Of a stretch of 16,306 bases of DNA, positions 1 to 8,334 are shown in pieces. The notes under the pieces are model-generated. The model had not been told where the DNA came from and did not search any database. It saw only the letters and a program-made list of their open reading frames with translations. Position numbers and translations under genes: made by a program. The stretch comes from an uncultured Atopobiaceae bacterium (GTDB lineage Bacteria > Actinomycetota > Coriobacteriia > Coriobacteriales > Atopobiaceae), in NCBI GenBank assembly GCA_905235165.1, contig CAJOKK010000011.1, positions 1 through 16,306 on the forward strand. Reading direction: 5' to 3'. Position 1 is the first letter of the stretch. The number at the start of each line of letters is the position of its first letter.

Positions 1-1
1 A

Positions 2-69
2 AAAATCCCCTCTTGCAGAAAGTTGGTTTTCGTAGGGCCTCCGTCAACCACGCAGCCTATAATCTTGTG
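2..69. repeat. 68-bp direct repeat, left copy
   Basis: This 68-bp stretch recurs at 321-388, an offset of 319 bp, with only two adjacent mismatches (AA here, GG in the other copy). It begins AAAATCCCCTCTTGCAG and ends near TCTTGTG. The two copies bracket the 52-bp tandem array. No ORF, transposase or terminal-repeat signature is visible, so its nature is unknown. It may continue left of the window start. Confidence 0.9.
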
Positions 70-72
70 CCC

Positions 73-320
73 GTTCTTGTCACGTTTTGTTACTGGGGTA
101 ACAATTCCTGACATTTGGAGGGTCGTTCTTGTCGGGTTTTGTTACTCCAGTAACATTTCCTGACATTTGGAGGGTCGTTCTTGTCGGGTTTTGTTACTCC
201 AGTAACATTTCCTGACATTTGGAGGGCCGTTCTTGTCGGGTTTTGTTACTCCAGTAACATTTCCTGACATTTGGAGGGCCGTTTTTGTCGGGTTTTGTTA
301 CTCCAGTAACATTTCCTGAC
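73..320. repeat. 52-bp tandem repeat array, 4.8 copies
   Basis: Units start at 73, 125, 177, 229 and 281; the last is truncated to 40 bp. Units 3 and 4 are identical, unit 2 differs from them at one base and unit 1 is the most diverged, which fits local amplification. Each unit carries GTTACTCCAGTAAC, two 6-bp inverted arms around CC (unit 1 has GGGG in the centre). This core sits inside a longer imperfect inverted repeat running from TTGTC to GACA. Every base of the period is repeated, so there are no unique spacers. No coding function is apparent. A regulator-binding array or a palindromic satellite are possible readings. Confidence 0.93.
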
Positions 321-388
321 AAAATCCCCTCTTGCAGAAAGTTGGTTTTCGTAGGGCCTCCGTCAACCACGCAGCCTATGGTCTTGTG
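321..388. repeat. 68-bp direct repeat, right copy
   Basis: This is the second copy of the element at 2-69 and abuts the truncated last unit of the tandem array directly. The array is therefore sandwiched between two near-identical direct repeats. From 389 to 517 nothing further is recognisable: no credible ORF, promoter or RNA structure. Confidence 0.9.
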
Positions 389-517
389 GCGATATGGCCG
401 TTCGCCGTTGTGCTGCGATAGCGCTCGACGGAGTAACGTCCTTCCCGATTTCGCTGTCCTACAGGGAGTTCGACGGGCGGAATCCCAGTTCAGGGTAGGG
501 GCAGTTCAAGACGGAAT

Positions 518-551
518 CAACTTTCTGCAAGAGGGGATTTTGTTACAAAAT
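518..551. repeat. Inverted partial copy of the flanking repeat plus TTTTGTTACAAAA palindrome
   Basis: Positions 518-541 are the exact reverse complement of the first 24 bases of the repeats at 2 and 321. The fragment leads into the near-perfect palindrome TTTTGTTACAAAA (538-550). It lies 15-48 bp past the stop codon of the minus-strand gene ending at 566. It could therefore be transcribed as that gene's 3' end, although it lacks a GC-rich stem typical of an intrinsic terminator. Confidence 0.8.
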
Positions 552-565
552 GGCCAGGGCCTGCG

Positions 566-1753
566 TTAGCCTGCGGATGTGATGAGCCAAACCACCAGCA
601 TGATGATGAGCACGATGGCGATGACGCCAAGCACGGAGACAAGGTAGAACTGGGTGCGCTTGCCCTTCGTGCTGTTGCGCATGGACTGTTCCGACTGGGC
701 GAGGATCGTGACCTCTCGTTGCAGCTCGGCCAATTTGGCCTTGTCGGCTTGGATGGTCTCGTAGAGCTTGCTGGTGAGCTCGGGCGTCGTGTGGATGTCG
801 TTGGCCTCGTCCAAGACGGCCTGCTGCTCATTGAGCTGCTCGGTGAGGGTCTCTATCTGCTTTTGCAGCGACTGGGACTGCGCGCTGCGCTCGTCGATGG
901 CGGCGCTGATCTCCTGCTCAGCGGCTCGACATTGCTTGTAAAGCGTGTCGTGCTCGTTTCTGCTGGTAAGAGCCTCCCTTTTGGCGGCGTCGGCAGCCTG
1001 CTCAGCGGCAGTTACCTCCTGGCGCAGCGAGAAGAGCTTCTCCTGCGCGTCATGTGCCTCACTTCGGACTTGGGCGCTTACCCGCTCGGCCTCCTTGCGC
1101 GCTTCCTCGGCCTGCGCGTTCGCCTCCTGAGCCTTCTTGGCCGCCTCTTCTAGGGCTTCCGCTGAAGCCTGAGGGTCTGCCTTGAGCTTGTCGTATTGGT
1201 TCTGGGCGATGCGCAGCCGCTCCTGGGCACCGTCGAGTGCGCGATTGACCGAGGTGATGCTTGAGTCGCGCTTGCTGGTCGCTTCGGCTGAGGCACCCTC
1301 TGCCGCCTTGACGGCACGACGGGCGTTGGCCAGGGCGAGCGAGGCCTCGTCGGAGTCGTTCTGTGCCGTGTCCATGCGCTCGCGAAGGGGGCTGATCTTC
1401 TCCTCGTTGGCAAGCTTCAGGGCCTCGAGTTGTGCCGAGAGCTGCTCGGACTCTGCTGCCAGCGTTTCACGCTGCTTCTCGCAGGCGGCAATCTGCGCCT
1501 GGGTCTGCTGGACCTTGGCCTGTTGCGTTACCGAGATCTTGTCGAAGGCGTTTTCAATCTCGATGCGATGCGCAAGGGTCGATGAATCATCGTCGACCTT
1601 CTTCTGCAGCTCTTCGAGCTCCGTTCGGGTGTTGGCGTGTTGCTTTGAGAGGCTCCGAAGGTCACGGACGGCATTAAGGCCCGACTTCAGTTGGCCATCG
1701 CTTTCGCCTTCCTGCTGAAGCTTCATTTCCTTCGATGATGTGTCAGTGGTCAT
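566..1753 (-). CDS. Tail-anchored coiled-coil protein of unknown function
   Basis: Encodes about 395 residues. The start is the ATG at 1753, preceded by GAGAAGGA with 7-nt spacing; the longer reading frame upstream has no better start and would run into the promoter region. Residues from about 25 to 365 are rich in Ala, Glu, Lys and Gln with heptad-like spacing and almost no Pro or Gly, indicating a long, mainly helical coiled coil. A basic stretch (KGKRTQFY) then leads into one hydrophobic helix, about 370-392 (VLGVIAIVLIIMLVVWLI), followed by only four residues. There is no signal peptide. The predicted topology is a cytoplasmic rod held to the membrane by its C terminus. Such proteins can act as scaffolds in division or envelope processes, but nothing here specifies a role. 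It is divergent from ptsH and its 3' end faces the repeat cluster. I do not recognise a named family. Confidence 0.85.
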   Translation of the reverse strand: MTTDTSSKEMKLQQEGESDGQLKSGLNAVRDLRSLSKQHANTRTELEELQKKVDDDSSTLAHRIEIENAFDKISVTQQAKVQQTQAQIAACEKQRETLAAESEQLSAQLEALKLANEEKISPLRERMDTAQNDSDEASLALANARRAVKAAEGASAEATSKRDSSITSVNRALDGAQERLRIAQNQYDKLKADPQASAEALEEAAKKAQEANAQAEEARKEAERVSAQVRSEAHDAQEKLFSLRQEVTAAEQAADAAKREALTSRNEHDTLYKQCRAAEQEISAAIDERSAQSQSLQKQIETLTEQLNEQQAVLDEANDIHTTPELTSKLYETIQADKAKLAELQREVTILAQSEQSMRNSTKGKRTQFYLVSVLGVIAIVLIIMLVVWLITSAG

Positions 1754-1870
1754 CTTTACGTCCTTCTCGGTCAAGGAGAGTTCCTTTTGCAGGGACTTCG
1801 CGGCCGTATCTGTTGTGTCTTCTCGACATTTTGGCACAGAGGTGATAAAAGAATACGGAGCACACCCCAC

Positions 1871-1924
1871 TCGACCCCAAAAGGTCGAATGTTTGTTAAC
1901 ATTGGGGCCAAGTTGGGTAATAAT
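1871..1924 (+). promoter_or_regulatory. Probable ptsH promoter with nested palindromes
   Basis: The 206-bp divergent region between the coiled-coil gene and ptsH holds TTGTTA (1893-1898) as a possible -35 and TAATAA (1918-1923) as a possible -10, with a somewhat long 19-bp spacer. Two inverted repeats adjoin: TCGACC/GGTCGA (1871-1888) and AATGTT-TGTT-AACATT (1888-1903). The second overlaps the -35, the position of a repressor operator. A 9-bp near-repeat (ATTGGGGCC, AATGGGGCC) recurs 21 bp apart at 1901 and 1922. The regulator is unknown and the promoter call is tentative. Confidence 0.4.
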
Positions 1925-1959
1925 GGGGCCGTCCCATTTACTACTAGAAGGAGAGCACA

Positions 1960-2232
1960 ATGGTTTCTAAGCAGACTACGATCGTCAACGCTACTGGTCT
2001 TCACGCTCGTCCCGCTTCCGTCTTCGTGGCTGAGGCCAAGAAGTACCCCTGCGCCGTGACCGTGAAGAACGTCGACAAGGACACCGCTCCCGTCAACGCC
2101 AAGTCGATCATGATGATTCTGGCTGCTGGCCTCGGCTGCGGCACCAACGTCGAGATCGCTTGTGACGGCGACGACGAGCAGGCCGCTCTCGACGCCCTCG
2201 TTGCCCTCGTTGACAACGGCTTTGGCGAGTAG
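1960..2232 (+). CDS. ptsH: Phosphocarrier protein HPr
   Basis: Encodes 90 residues, the usual HPr length. HPr accepts a phosphate from enzyme I (fed by phosphoenolpyruvate) and passes it to sugar-specific EIIA proteins of the PTS in the cytoplasm. The active-site motif GLHARPAS is present, with phospho-acceptor His15. Ser49 in NAKSIM lies where the regulatory serine of Firmicute HPr is found (Ser46 in B. subtilis), so HPr kinase control is conceivable but no kinase is in the window. The start ATG is preceded by GAAGGAG with good spacing. No enzyme I gene is adjacent, and a terminator follows the stop, so ptsH is probably monocistronic. Codon use is strongly biased to C/G-ending codons, consistent with high expression. 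Confidence 0.97.
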   Translation: MVSKQTTIVNATGLHARPASVFVAEAKKYPCAVTVKNVDKDTAPVNAKSIMMILAAGLGCGTNVEIACDGDDEQAALDALVALVDNGFGE

Positions 2233-2266
2233 TCACAAAGCTTCGCATCCCACAGGGATACCCGCA

Positions 2267-3169
<903 letters not shown>

Positions 3170-3206
3170 CGCTGAGGCTGGGCAAGGAACGTGCGAGGAG
3201 AAGATG

Positions 3207-4400
3207 ATGGCAAGCACCTACGAGGACTTTTGGAATGGCGGGCTGGGCGCCACGGCAGCCGATGGACGACCCTGGTTTGCCTACGACATCGTGGCGGAGG
3301 ACCCGACCACGCACGCACGCGCCGGAGTCCTGCATACGCCCCATGGCGACGTTCCCACGCCCATCTTCATGCCGGTGGGTACCAAGGCAACGGTGAAGGG
3401 TCTTCTCACCGACACCCTTGAGCAGATTGGCACCAAGATCCTTCTCGCCAACACCTATCACCTCTCGCAGCGTCCCGGTCCCGAGCTGGTTGCCGAGATG
3501 GGCGACCTGCATAGCTTCATGCACTGGAACGGGCCGATCCTGACCGACTCGGGCGGCTTTCAGGTCTTCAGCCTGGGTGACTACGTGAAGCTTACCGACA
3601 ATGGCGTGGAGTTTCGCGCGGTTGACTACGACGGCAAACGCGTCTTCTGGACGCCCGAGGAGAACATGCGCATCGCGCAGCTGCTCGGCGCCGACATCGT
3701 CATGCAGCTCGACCAGTGCCCGGGCTATCCGTCCCCGCGTCCCTTCGTCGAGCGCGCCGTGGAGCTCTCAAGCATGTGGGCTGAGCGTTGCTGGAAGGCC
3801 CATACCAAGCCTGACCAGGCACTCTTTGGCATCGTGCAGGGAGGCATGGACCTCGACCTGCGCCTGAGGTCGCTGCAGCATCTGGAGGAGTGCGGCGACT
3901 TCCCGGGCTATGGCATCGGTGGCTACTCGGTGGGCGAGAGCCACGAGGTCATGTTCGAGAGCCTGACGCCGCTCGTCTCTGAGCACATGCCCAAGGGCAA
4001 GCCGCGCTACCTCATGGGCGTGGGCAATCCCACCACCCTCGTGCGCGGCGTCTCTGTGGGCATCGACATGTTTGACTGCGTGCTTCCCACGCGCACGGCC
4101 CGCATGGGCACGGCCTTCTCGAGCCAGGGTCGCCTCAACCTGAAGAACGCCTGCCACACCCATGATGCCGGCCCGCTTGACCCCGCTTGCACCTGTCCCG
4201 TCTGCACCGGTGGCTATACCCGTGCCTACCTGCATCATCTGGTGAAGCAGAAGGAGATGGTCGGGTCCATCCTGCTTTCGACTCATAACATCTACTTCCT
4301 GCTCGACCTCATGCGTCGCGCCCGCCAGGCCATCATCGAGGGTCGCTACGGCGCCTTCGTCTCCGACTGGATGGACAGTCCCGCCGCAAAGGATTGGTAG
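3207..4400 (+). CDS. tgt: tRNA-guanine transglycosylase (queuine/preQ1)
   Basis: Encodes 397 residues, slightly longer than the usual 370-380 because of an N-terminal extension of about 25 residues. The enzyme swaps guanine 34 of GUN-anticodon tRNAs for preQ1, a step of queuosine synthesis. The pocket motif DSGGFQVFSL carries Asp114, Asp169 lies in MQLDQC, and the nucleophile Asp290 lies in DCVLPTR. The zinc site Cys328, Cys330, Cys333 (CTCPVC) and His360 (STHN) is complete. GAGGAG at 3195-3200 precedes two tandem ATGs (3204, 3207); the second has the better spacing. The longer frame from 3024 overlaps the HAD gene and is not used. No other queuosine gene is in the window. A gap of 239 bp follows. 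Confidence 0.96.
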   Translation: MASTYEDFWNGGLGATAADGRPWFAYDIVAEDPTTHARAGVLHTPHGDVPTPIFMPVGTKATVKGLLTDTLEQIGTKILLANTYHLSQRPGPELVAEMGDLHSFMHWNGPILTDSGGFQVFSLGDYVKLTDNGVEFRAVDYDGKRVFWTPEENMRIAQLLGADIVMQLDQCPGYPSPRPFVERAVELSSMWAERCWKAHTKPDQALFGIVQGGMDLDLRLRSLQHLEECGDFPGYGIGGYSVGESHEVMFESLTPLVSEHMPKGKPRYLMGVGNPTTLVRGVSVGIDMFDCVLPTRTARMGTAFSSQGRLNLKNACHTHDAGPLDPACTCPVCTGGYTRAYLHHLVKQKEMVGSILLSTHNIYFLLDLMRRARQAIIEGRYGAFVSDWMDSPAAKDW

Positions 4401-4455
4401 GGGAGAGCCGCGCCCCTTCATACGTTCGCCTAGACGCTCCGTGTGCTGTCGGGTC

Positions 4456-4509
4456 TTACTGGTAAACTCGTCAGTGATAAACATGAGGGCGTGGCATGGC
4501 CGCGCCATG
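4456..4509 (+). promoter_or_regulatory. Possible promoter and hairpin upstream of the recJ unit
   Basis: TTACTG (4456-4461) and TAAACA (4478-4483) are spaced by 16 bp and could be a promoter for the downstream unit. Just beyond lies CATGGC-CGC-GCCATG (4495-4509), a perfect 6-bp inverted repeat. No U-rich terminator follows tgt, so the unit could also be reached by read-through from tgt. This call is weak. Confidence 0.28.
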
Positions 4510-4526
4510 ACAAAGGCGAGACTTCC

Positions 4527-4637
4527 ATGATTGCAGCTTCGTTGGCCGCCGGGCCCACGGTGCGTTCTTTGCGCATCGAGATTCGCTCTACTGTAAGTTC
4601 TTTTCCGTATAGCCACCTCCCGAAGGAGGTGGCCTAG
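4527..4637 (+). CDS. Possible 36-residue upstream ORF coupled to recJ
   Basis: An ATG at 4527, preceded by AAGGCGAG at a plausible distance, opens a 36-codon frame ending in TAG at 4635-4637, two bases before the recJ ATG. The frame runs through the hairpin that hides the recJ Shine-Dalgarno. A ribosome translating it would therefore open the hairpin and terminate next to the recJ start, as in translational coupling. The peptide (starting MIAASLAAGP, ending PKEVA) has no recognised domain and no run of one amino acid suggesting classical attenuation. The frame is also open upstream to a GTG at 4443. Coding status is inferred from position only. Confidence 0.35.
   Translation: MIAASLAAGPTVRSLRIEIRSTVSSFPYSHLPKEVA
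4612..4633 (+). promoter_or_regulatory. Hairpin sequestering the recJ ribosome-binding site
   Basis: GCCACCTCC (4612-4620) pairs perfectly with GGAGGTGGC (4625-4633) around the tetraloop CGAA. The 3' arm contains the only good Shine-Dalgarno of recJ (GGAGG, 10 nt before the ATG at 4640). The 5' arm CACCTCC has the sequence of the 16S rRNA anti-Shine-Dalgarno. No U-tract follows, so it does not look like a terminator. The stem should block initiation unless opened by a ribosome, a protein or an antisense RNA. Confidence 0.75.
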
Positions 4638-4639
4638 TC

Positions 4640-7600
4640 ATGTCGGGACTCATTGACAGCTCACGTTGGGAGCTTCTTTCTCCCAATCCAGAGGCTGAGC
4701 GTACGCTCGTGAAGAGCCTGGGCATCGCGCCCGTCGTTGCCCGCGTCCTTGCGGCGCGCGGCGTGTGCGATCCCACGGAGGCATCCCGCTTTCTCTCGCC
4801 CTCCCTCACGCGCGACTGGGCCGACCCCCTTGACATTCCCGGCATGCGCCAAGCGGCGGATCGCGTGGAGCAGGCCCTGCGCAACCACGAGCGCATCACC
4901 ATCTACGGAGACTTTGACGTTGACGGCATGAGCGCCACCTGCCTGCTTACGCTTGCCTTGCGCCGTCTGGGCGGCATGGTTCACCCCTTCATCCCGCATC
5001 GCTTTGGTGAGGGCTATGGCCTGTCGCGCGAGGCGCTTGACCGCCTTCGGCAAGAGAGCGATCCCAAGCTGATCATCACGGTGGACAACGGCATCTCGGC
5101 TGCCAAGGAGGTCGAGTGGCTGCTCGATGAGGGGATCGACGTTGTCATCACCGATCACCATGAGCCAGGAGATCTTGTGCCGCAAGGCGTTCCCGTCTGC
5201 GATCCCAAGCTCTCCGAGACCTGCTATTCGCGCGAGCTCGCGGGTGCGGGCGTTGCGCTCAAGCTCGTGTGCGAGCTGGGCAAGCGCTGGGATATGCCGG
5301 ACCTTTGGCGCGAGTATACCGATGTCGCGACGCTCGGAACCGTCTCTGACATGATGCTGCTTGAGGGCGAGAACCGCGCGCTGGTCTGCGAAGGCATCAA
5401 TCTCATGCGGCGAACCTCTCGTCCGGGCCTCGTCTCGCTTGCCGCCACGGCCAACATAGAGCTCTGCGACATCACCTCAGACGAGCTGCCCTTCTCGCTG
5501 GTGCCTCGCCTCAACGCCGCCGGCCGGATGGGTACGACCGACGTTGCCTTCAACTTGCTGCTCACCGATGACCCTGCCGAGGCAGCCGTTCTTGCGGGCC
5601 GCCTTGAGCAGGTCAACACCGAGCGTCGCGAGACTGAGCTCGCGCTGACCGATGCTGCCCTCGAGAAGGTCGAGAAGACCTACCATGGCGGCCGCGTTAT
5701 CGTGGTGGGAGGCGAGGGATGGCATGAGGGCGTGAAGGGCATCGTGGCCAGCCGCATCGTCAACCGCTACCATGTGCCGACCATTCTCTTCTCCATCAAG
5801 GACGGAATCGCGCGTGGCTCGGGCCGCTCGGTGGGAAACGTTGACCTCTTTCATGCGGTGGAGCAGTGCCAAGACCTGCTCATTCGCTTTGGCGGACACT
5901 CCGGCGCCGTGGGCGTGACCTGCGAGGAGGATAAGCTCGACGCCCTGAGGGAGCGGCTCGACCAGGTCCTCGGCCAGCTTCCTGCCGAGGAGTTCGAGTC
6001 GCGCGGTGAGGTGGCGGCCATCGTGAGCCTCGACGAGGTGACGCGCGAGAGCATCTATGCCCTTGAGGTCCTGCAGCCCTTTGGCCAGGGAAACAAAAAG
6101 CCCCTCTTTGGCCTGCGGGGCGTCTGCATGCGCAACCGTGCGCGTGTGGGAACGTCTTCAAACCACCTGCGCTTCAACGTCACCGACGGCGTGACGAGCA
6201 TGCCGGCCATCATGTTTCGCGTTCCCAAGATCGATCGCGCCGTTAAGTGCGAGGAGGCGGTCGACCTGGTGTTCGAGGCCGTGAACGAGACCTGGCAGGG
6301 GCAGACCAAGCCCAAGCTCATGGTGCGTGACATCATCTATCGCCATCCTGACGCGACCAAGCTTCCAGAAGACAGCCACATAGCCTCCTTCACCGACGAG
6401 CTCTTCTTGCGCGCTCCCGAGTTTCTCCTGCGTGATGACTATGCCGGTATCGCGGATTCGGCCGGCTTCAACACCAAGGTCGTTGGCGTGAGCTTTGAGG
6501 AGCGCCAATCGGTCGTGGCAACGCTCTCTGCCGGCGATTCCCTGAAGATCGCGCGTGAGTGCAGCAACGAGGTTGACCCCAATGCGATGGCCGTCTTTAC
6601 CTTGGCGGGCCTGCAGGTAGGCTACCTGCGCCGCCAGATCTCTGCCGTGCTCGCCCCCATCGTGGACGCGGGCGGGGTGCGCTATGAGGCTGCGGTGAGC
6701 GAGGTGACCGGTGGTACGGATGGCCGCTCCTTCGGCGTCAACGTGCATGTCAGTCGCATTGACGCCACGGTTGAGGACCAGGGTGAGAAACAGCGCCTGC
6801 AAGAGGTGCGCGATCGCCTTGCCAAGAGTGACTACGCGCAGTTGACCGAGGACCTGCGCCGGCAGATGATCGGTGATCACGCGCTGCTCCCTGCCCAGCG
6901 TGAGGCGCTCAATGCCCTCGGGCAAGGGAATAACGTCCTTGCCATCATGGCTACGGGTCGTGGCAAGTCGCTCATCTTCCACATCCATGCCGCTCGCGAG
7001 GCCCTGGTCAGGGGTCGTGCCAGTGTGTTCGTCTATCCGCTTCGTGCGCTCGTTGCCGACCAGGCCTTCCACCTGTCCGAGGCCTTTGGCGAGCTGGGCA
7101 TGACCGTGCGCGTGTTGACGGGCGAGACCTCGCTTGCCGACCGCGACGCGACCTTCTCCGCGCTTGAGTCGGGCGAAGTTGACGTCCTGCTCACCACACC
7201 CGAGTTCTTGACCATCCACGTCGAGCGCTTTGCCTCGACCGGCCGCGTGGGTTTTGTCGTCATCGACGAGGCCCACCATGCGGGCACGGCCAAGGGCGGG
7301 AGCCGCAGCTCCTACCTGTCCATGCCTGAAGTCCTGCAGGCGCTTAACAACCCGACGGCCCTGGCCGTCAGCGCCACGGCGGCTGACGAGGTGGCCCGGG
7401 AGATCTGCCGCCTGCTCTCGATTGACGAGAACAACGTCCTCGTTGACCGGAGCGTTCGCGAGAACCTGCAGGTGAGGGATTGCCGCGGCACGCGCGACCG
7501 CGAGGCGGCGCTCATCTCGGCCGTCTCGGGTGGCGAGAAGACCGTGGTCTACGTCAACTCGCGTGAGCAGTCCATCTCGCTTGCGCGCATGCTCAGGACC

Positions 7601-8323
7601 GCCGTGCCCGAGCTTGGCTCCCGCATTGCCTTCTACAATGCGGGCCTCACGCGCAGCGACCGCTCCCGGGTGGAGGAGGCCTTCCGCTCGGGCGAGCTTA
7701 CCTGCATCGTCTCGACGAGCGCCTTCGGCGAGGGCGTCAACCTGCCGGACATCCGCAACGTCATGCTCTATCACATGCCCTTTGGCCAGATCGAGTTCAA
7801 CCAGATGAGCGGCCGAGCGGGGCGCGACGGCCAGCCTTCGCAGGTCTGGCTGCTCTTTGGAGCGGGAGACGCGCGCATCAACGAGCGCATCATCGCCTCT
7901 TCGGCGCCCGAGCGACCGGAGCTCGTTGCCCTCTATCGCACGCTCCGTGCCATCGCCGAGCAGACGGTCGTCCAGACGGGGGAGGAGTTCTTCTCCCTGA
8001 CCAACGGCGAGATTGCCCAGCAGGCCTCGGCCGTCGACCCTCGCGTTGCCCTTGACGACCAAACCGTCTCGACGGGGATTTCGATCTTCCGCGAGCTGGG
8101 CCTCGTGGAGACGATGGGTTTCTCCGCCGCGCGTCGCATTTGTGTTAAGAGGTCTCCCGGAAGGGTAGAACTGGAGGCCTCTACTCGCTATCTTGAGGGT
8201 CTACACGCGCGTGACGAGTTTATCAACTTCCGCAATTGGGCTCTGAACGCATCGCCCGAGCAGATGCTCGAGCGTATTAACCGTCCTATCACCCCTGGCT
8301 TCGGTCGGGTGGTTGATCAATAG
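4640..8323 (+). CDS. recJ: RecJ exonuclease fused to HIRAN domain and RecQ-like helicase
   Basis: Encodes 1227 residues, about twice a normal RecJ (550-600). RecJ degrades single-stranded DNA 5' to 3' during recombinational and mismatch repair. The DHH part shows DFDVDG (91-96), the conserved Asp149 (TVDNG), DHH (172-174) and the DHHA1 motif GGHSGAVG (418-425). An OB-like segment follows to about 570. Residues 606-706 resemble a HIRAN domain (VVGVSFEERQ, GDSLKIARE, DPNAMAVF, VGYLRR), which in other proteins binds DNA ends. Residues 735-1090 are a superfamily 2 helicase close to RecQ: ATGRGKS (771-777), DEAH (876-879), SAT (911-913) and QMSGRAGRDG (1055-1064). The RecQ zinc cysteines are absent; the last 130 residues look winged-helix-like. 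All nuclease and helicase motifs are intact. The Shine-Dalgarno lies in a hairpin. rel follows after 11 bp. Confidence 0.95.
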   Translation: MSGLIDSSRWELLSPNPEAERTLVKSLGIAPVVARVLAARGVCDPTEASRFLSPSLTRDWADPLDIPGMRQAADRVEQALRNHERITIYGDFDVDGMSATCLLTLALRRLGGMVHPFIPHRFGEGYGLSREALDRLRQESDPKLIITVDNGISAAKEVEWLLDEGIDVVITDHHEPGDLVPQGVPVCDPKLSETCYSRELAGAGVALKLVCELGKRWDMPDLWREYTDVATLGTVSDMMLLEGENRALVCEGINLMRRTSRPGLVSLAATANIELCDITSDELPFSLVPRLNAAGRMGTTDVAFNLLLTDDPAEAAVLAGRLEQVNTERRETELALTDAALEKVEKTYHGGRVIVVGGEGWHEGVKGIVASRIVNRYHVPTILFSIKDGIARGSGRSVGNVDLFHAVEQCQDLLIRFGGHSGAVGVTCEEDKLDALRERLDQVLGQLPAEEFESRGEVAAIVSLDEVTRESIYALEVLQPFGQGNKKPLFGLRGVCMRNRARVGTSSNHLRFNVTDGVTSMPAIMFRVPKIDRAVKCEEAVDLVFEAVNETWQGQTKPKLMVRDIIYRHPDATKLPEDSHIASFTDELFLRAPEFLLRDDYAGIADSAGFNTKVVGVSFEERQSVVATLSAGDSLKIARECSNEVDPNAMAVFTLAGLQVGYLRRQISAVLAPIVDAGGVRYEAAVSEVTGGTDGRSFGVNVHVSRIDATVEDQGEKQRLQEVRDRLAKSDYAQLTEDLRRQMIGDHALLPAQREALNALGQGNNVLAIMATGRGKSLIFHIHAAREALVRGRASVFVYPLRALVADQAFHLSEAFGELGMTVRVLTGETSLADRDATFSALESGEVDVLLTTPEFLTIHVERFASTGRVGFVVIDEAHHAGTAKGGSRSSYLSMPEVLQALNNPTALAVSATAADEVAREICRLLSIDENNVLVDRSVRENLQVRDCRGTRDREAALISAVSGGEKTVVYVNSREQSISLARMLRTAVPELGSRIAFYNAGLTRSDRSRVEEAFRSGELTCIVSTSAFGEGVNLPDIRNVMLYHMPFGQIEFNQMSGRAGRDGQPSQVWLLFGAGDARINERIIASSAPERPELVALYRTLRAIAEQTVVQTGEEFFSLTNGEIAQQASAVDPRVALDDQTVSTGISIFRELGLVETMGFSAARRICVKRSPGRVELEASTRYLEGLHARDEFINFRNWALNASPEQMLERINRPITPGFGRVVDQ

Positions 8324-8334
8324 AAGGAGGCGCC

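Noticed and set aside
73..320. CRISPR array
   Set aside because: The entire 52-bp period repeats; there are no variable spacers and no cas genes.
285..569. 94-codon plus-strand ORF in the repeat region
   Set aside because: It begins inside the tandem array, crosses both repeat types, lacks a ribosome-binding site and has no protein-like composition.
4612..4633. Intrinsic terminator between tgt and recJ
   Set aside because: The stem is strong but no T-run follows on either strand, and its 3' arm is the recJ ribosome-binding site.
6158..8062. 634-codon minus-strand ORF
   Set aside because: It is antisense to the helicase part of the recJ fusion, and its His/Gly/Arg-rich composition is that of a shadow frame in high-GC DNA.
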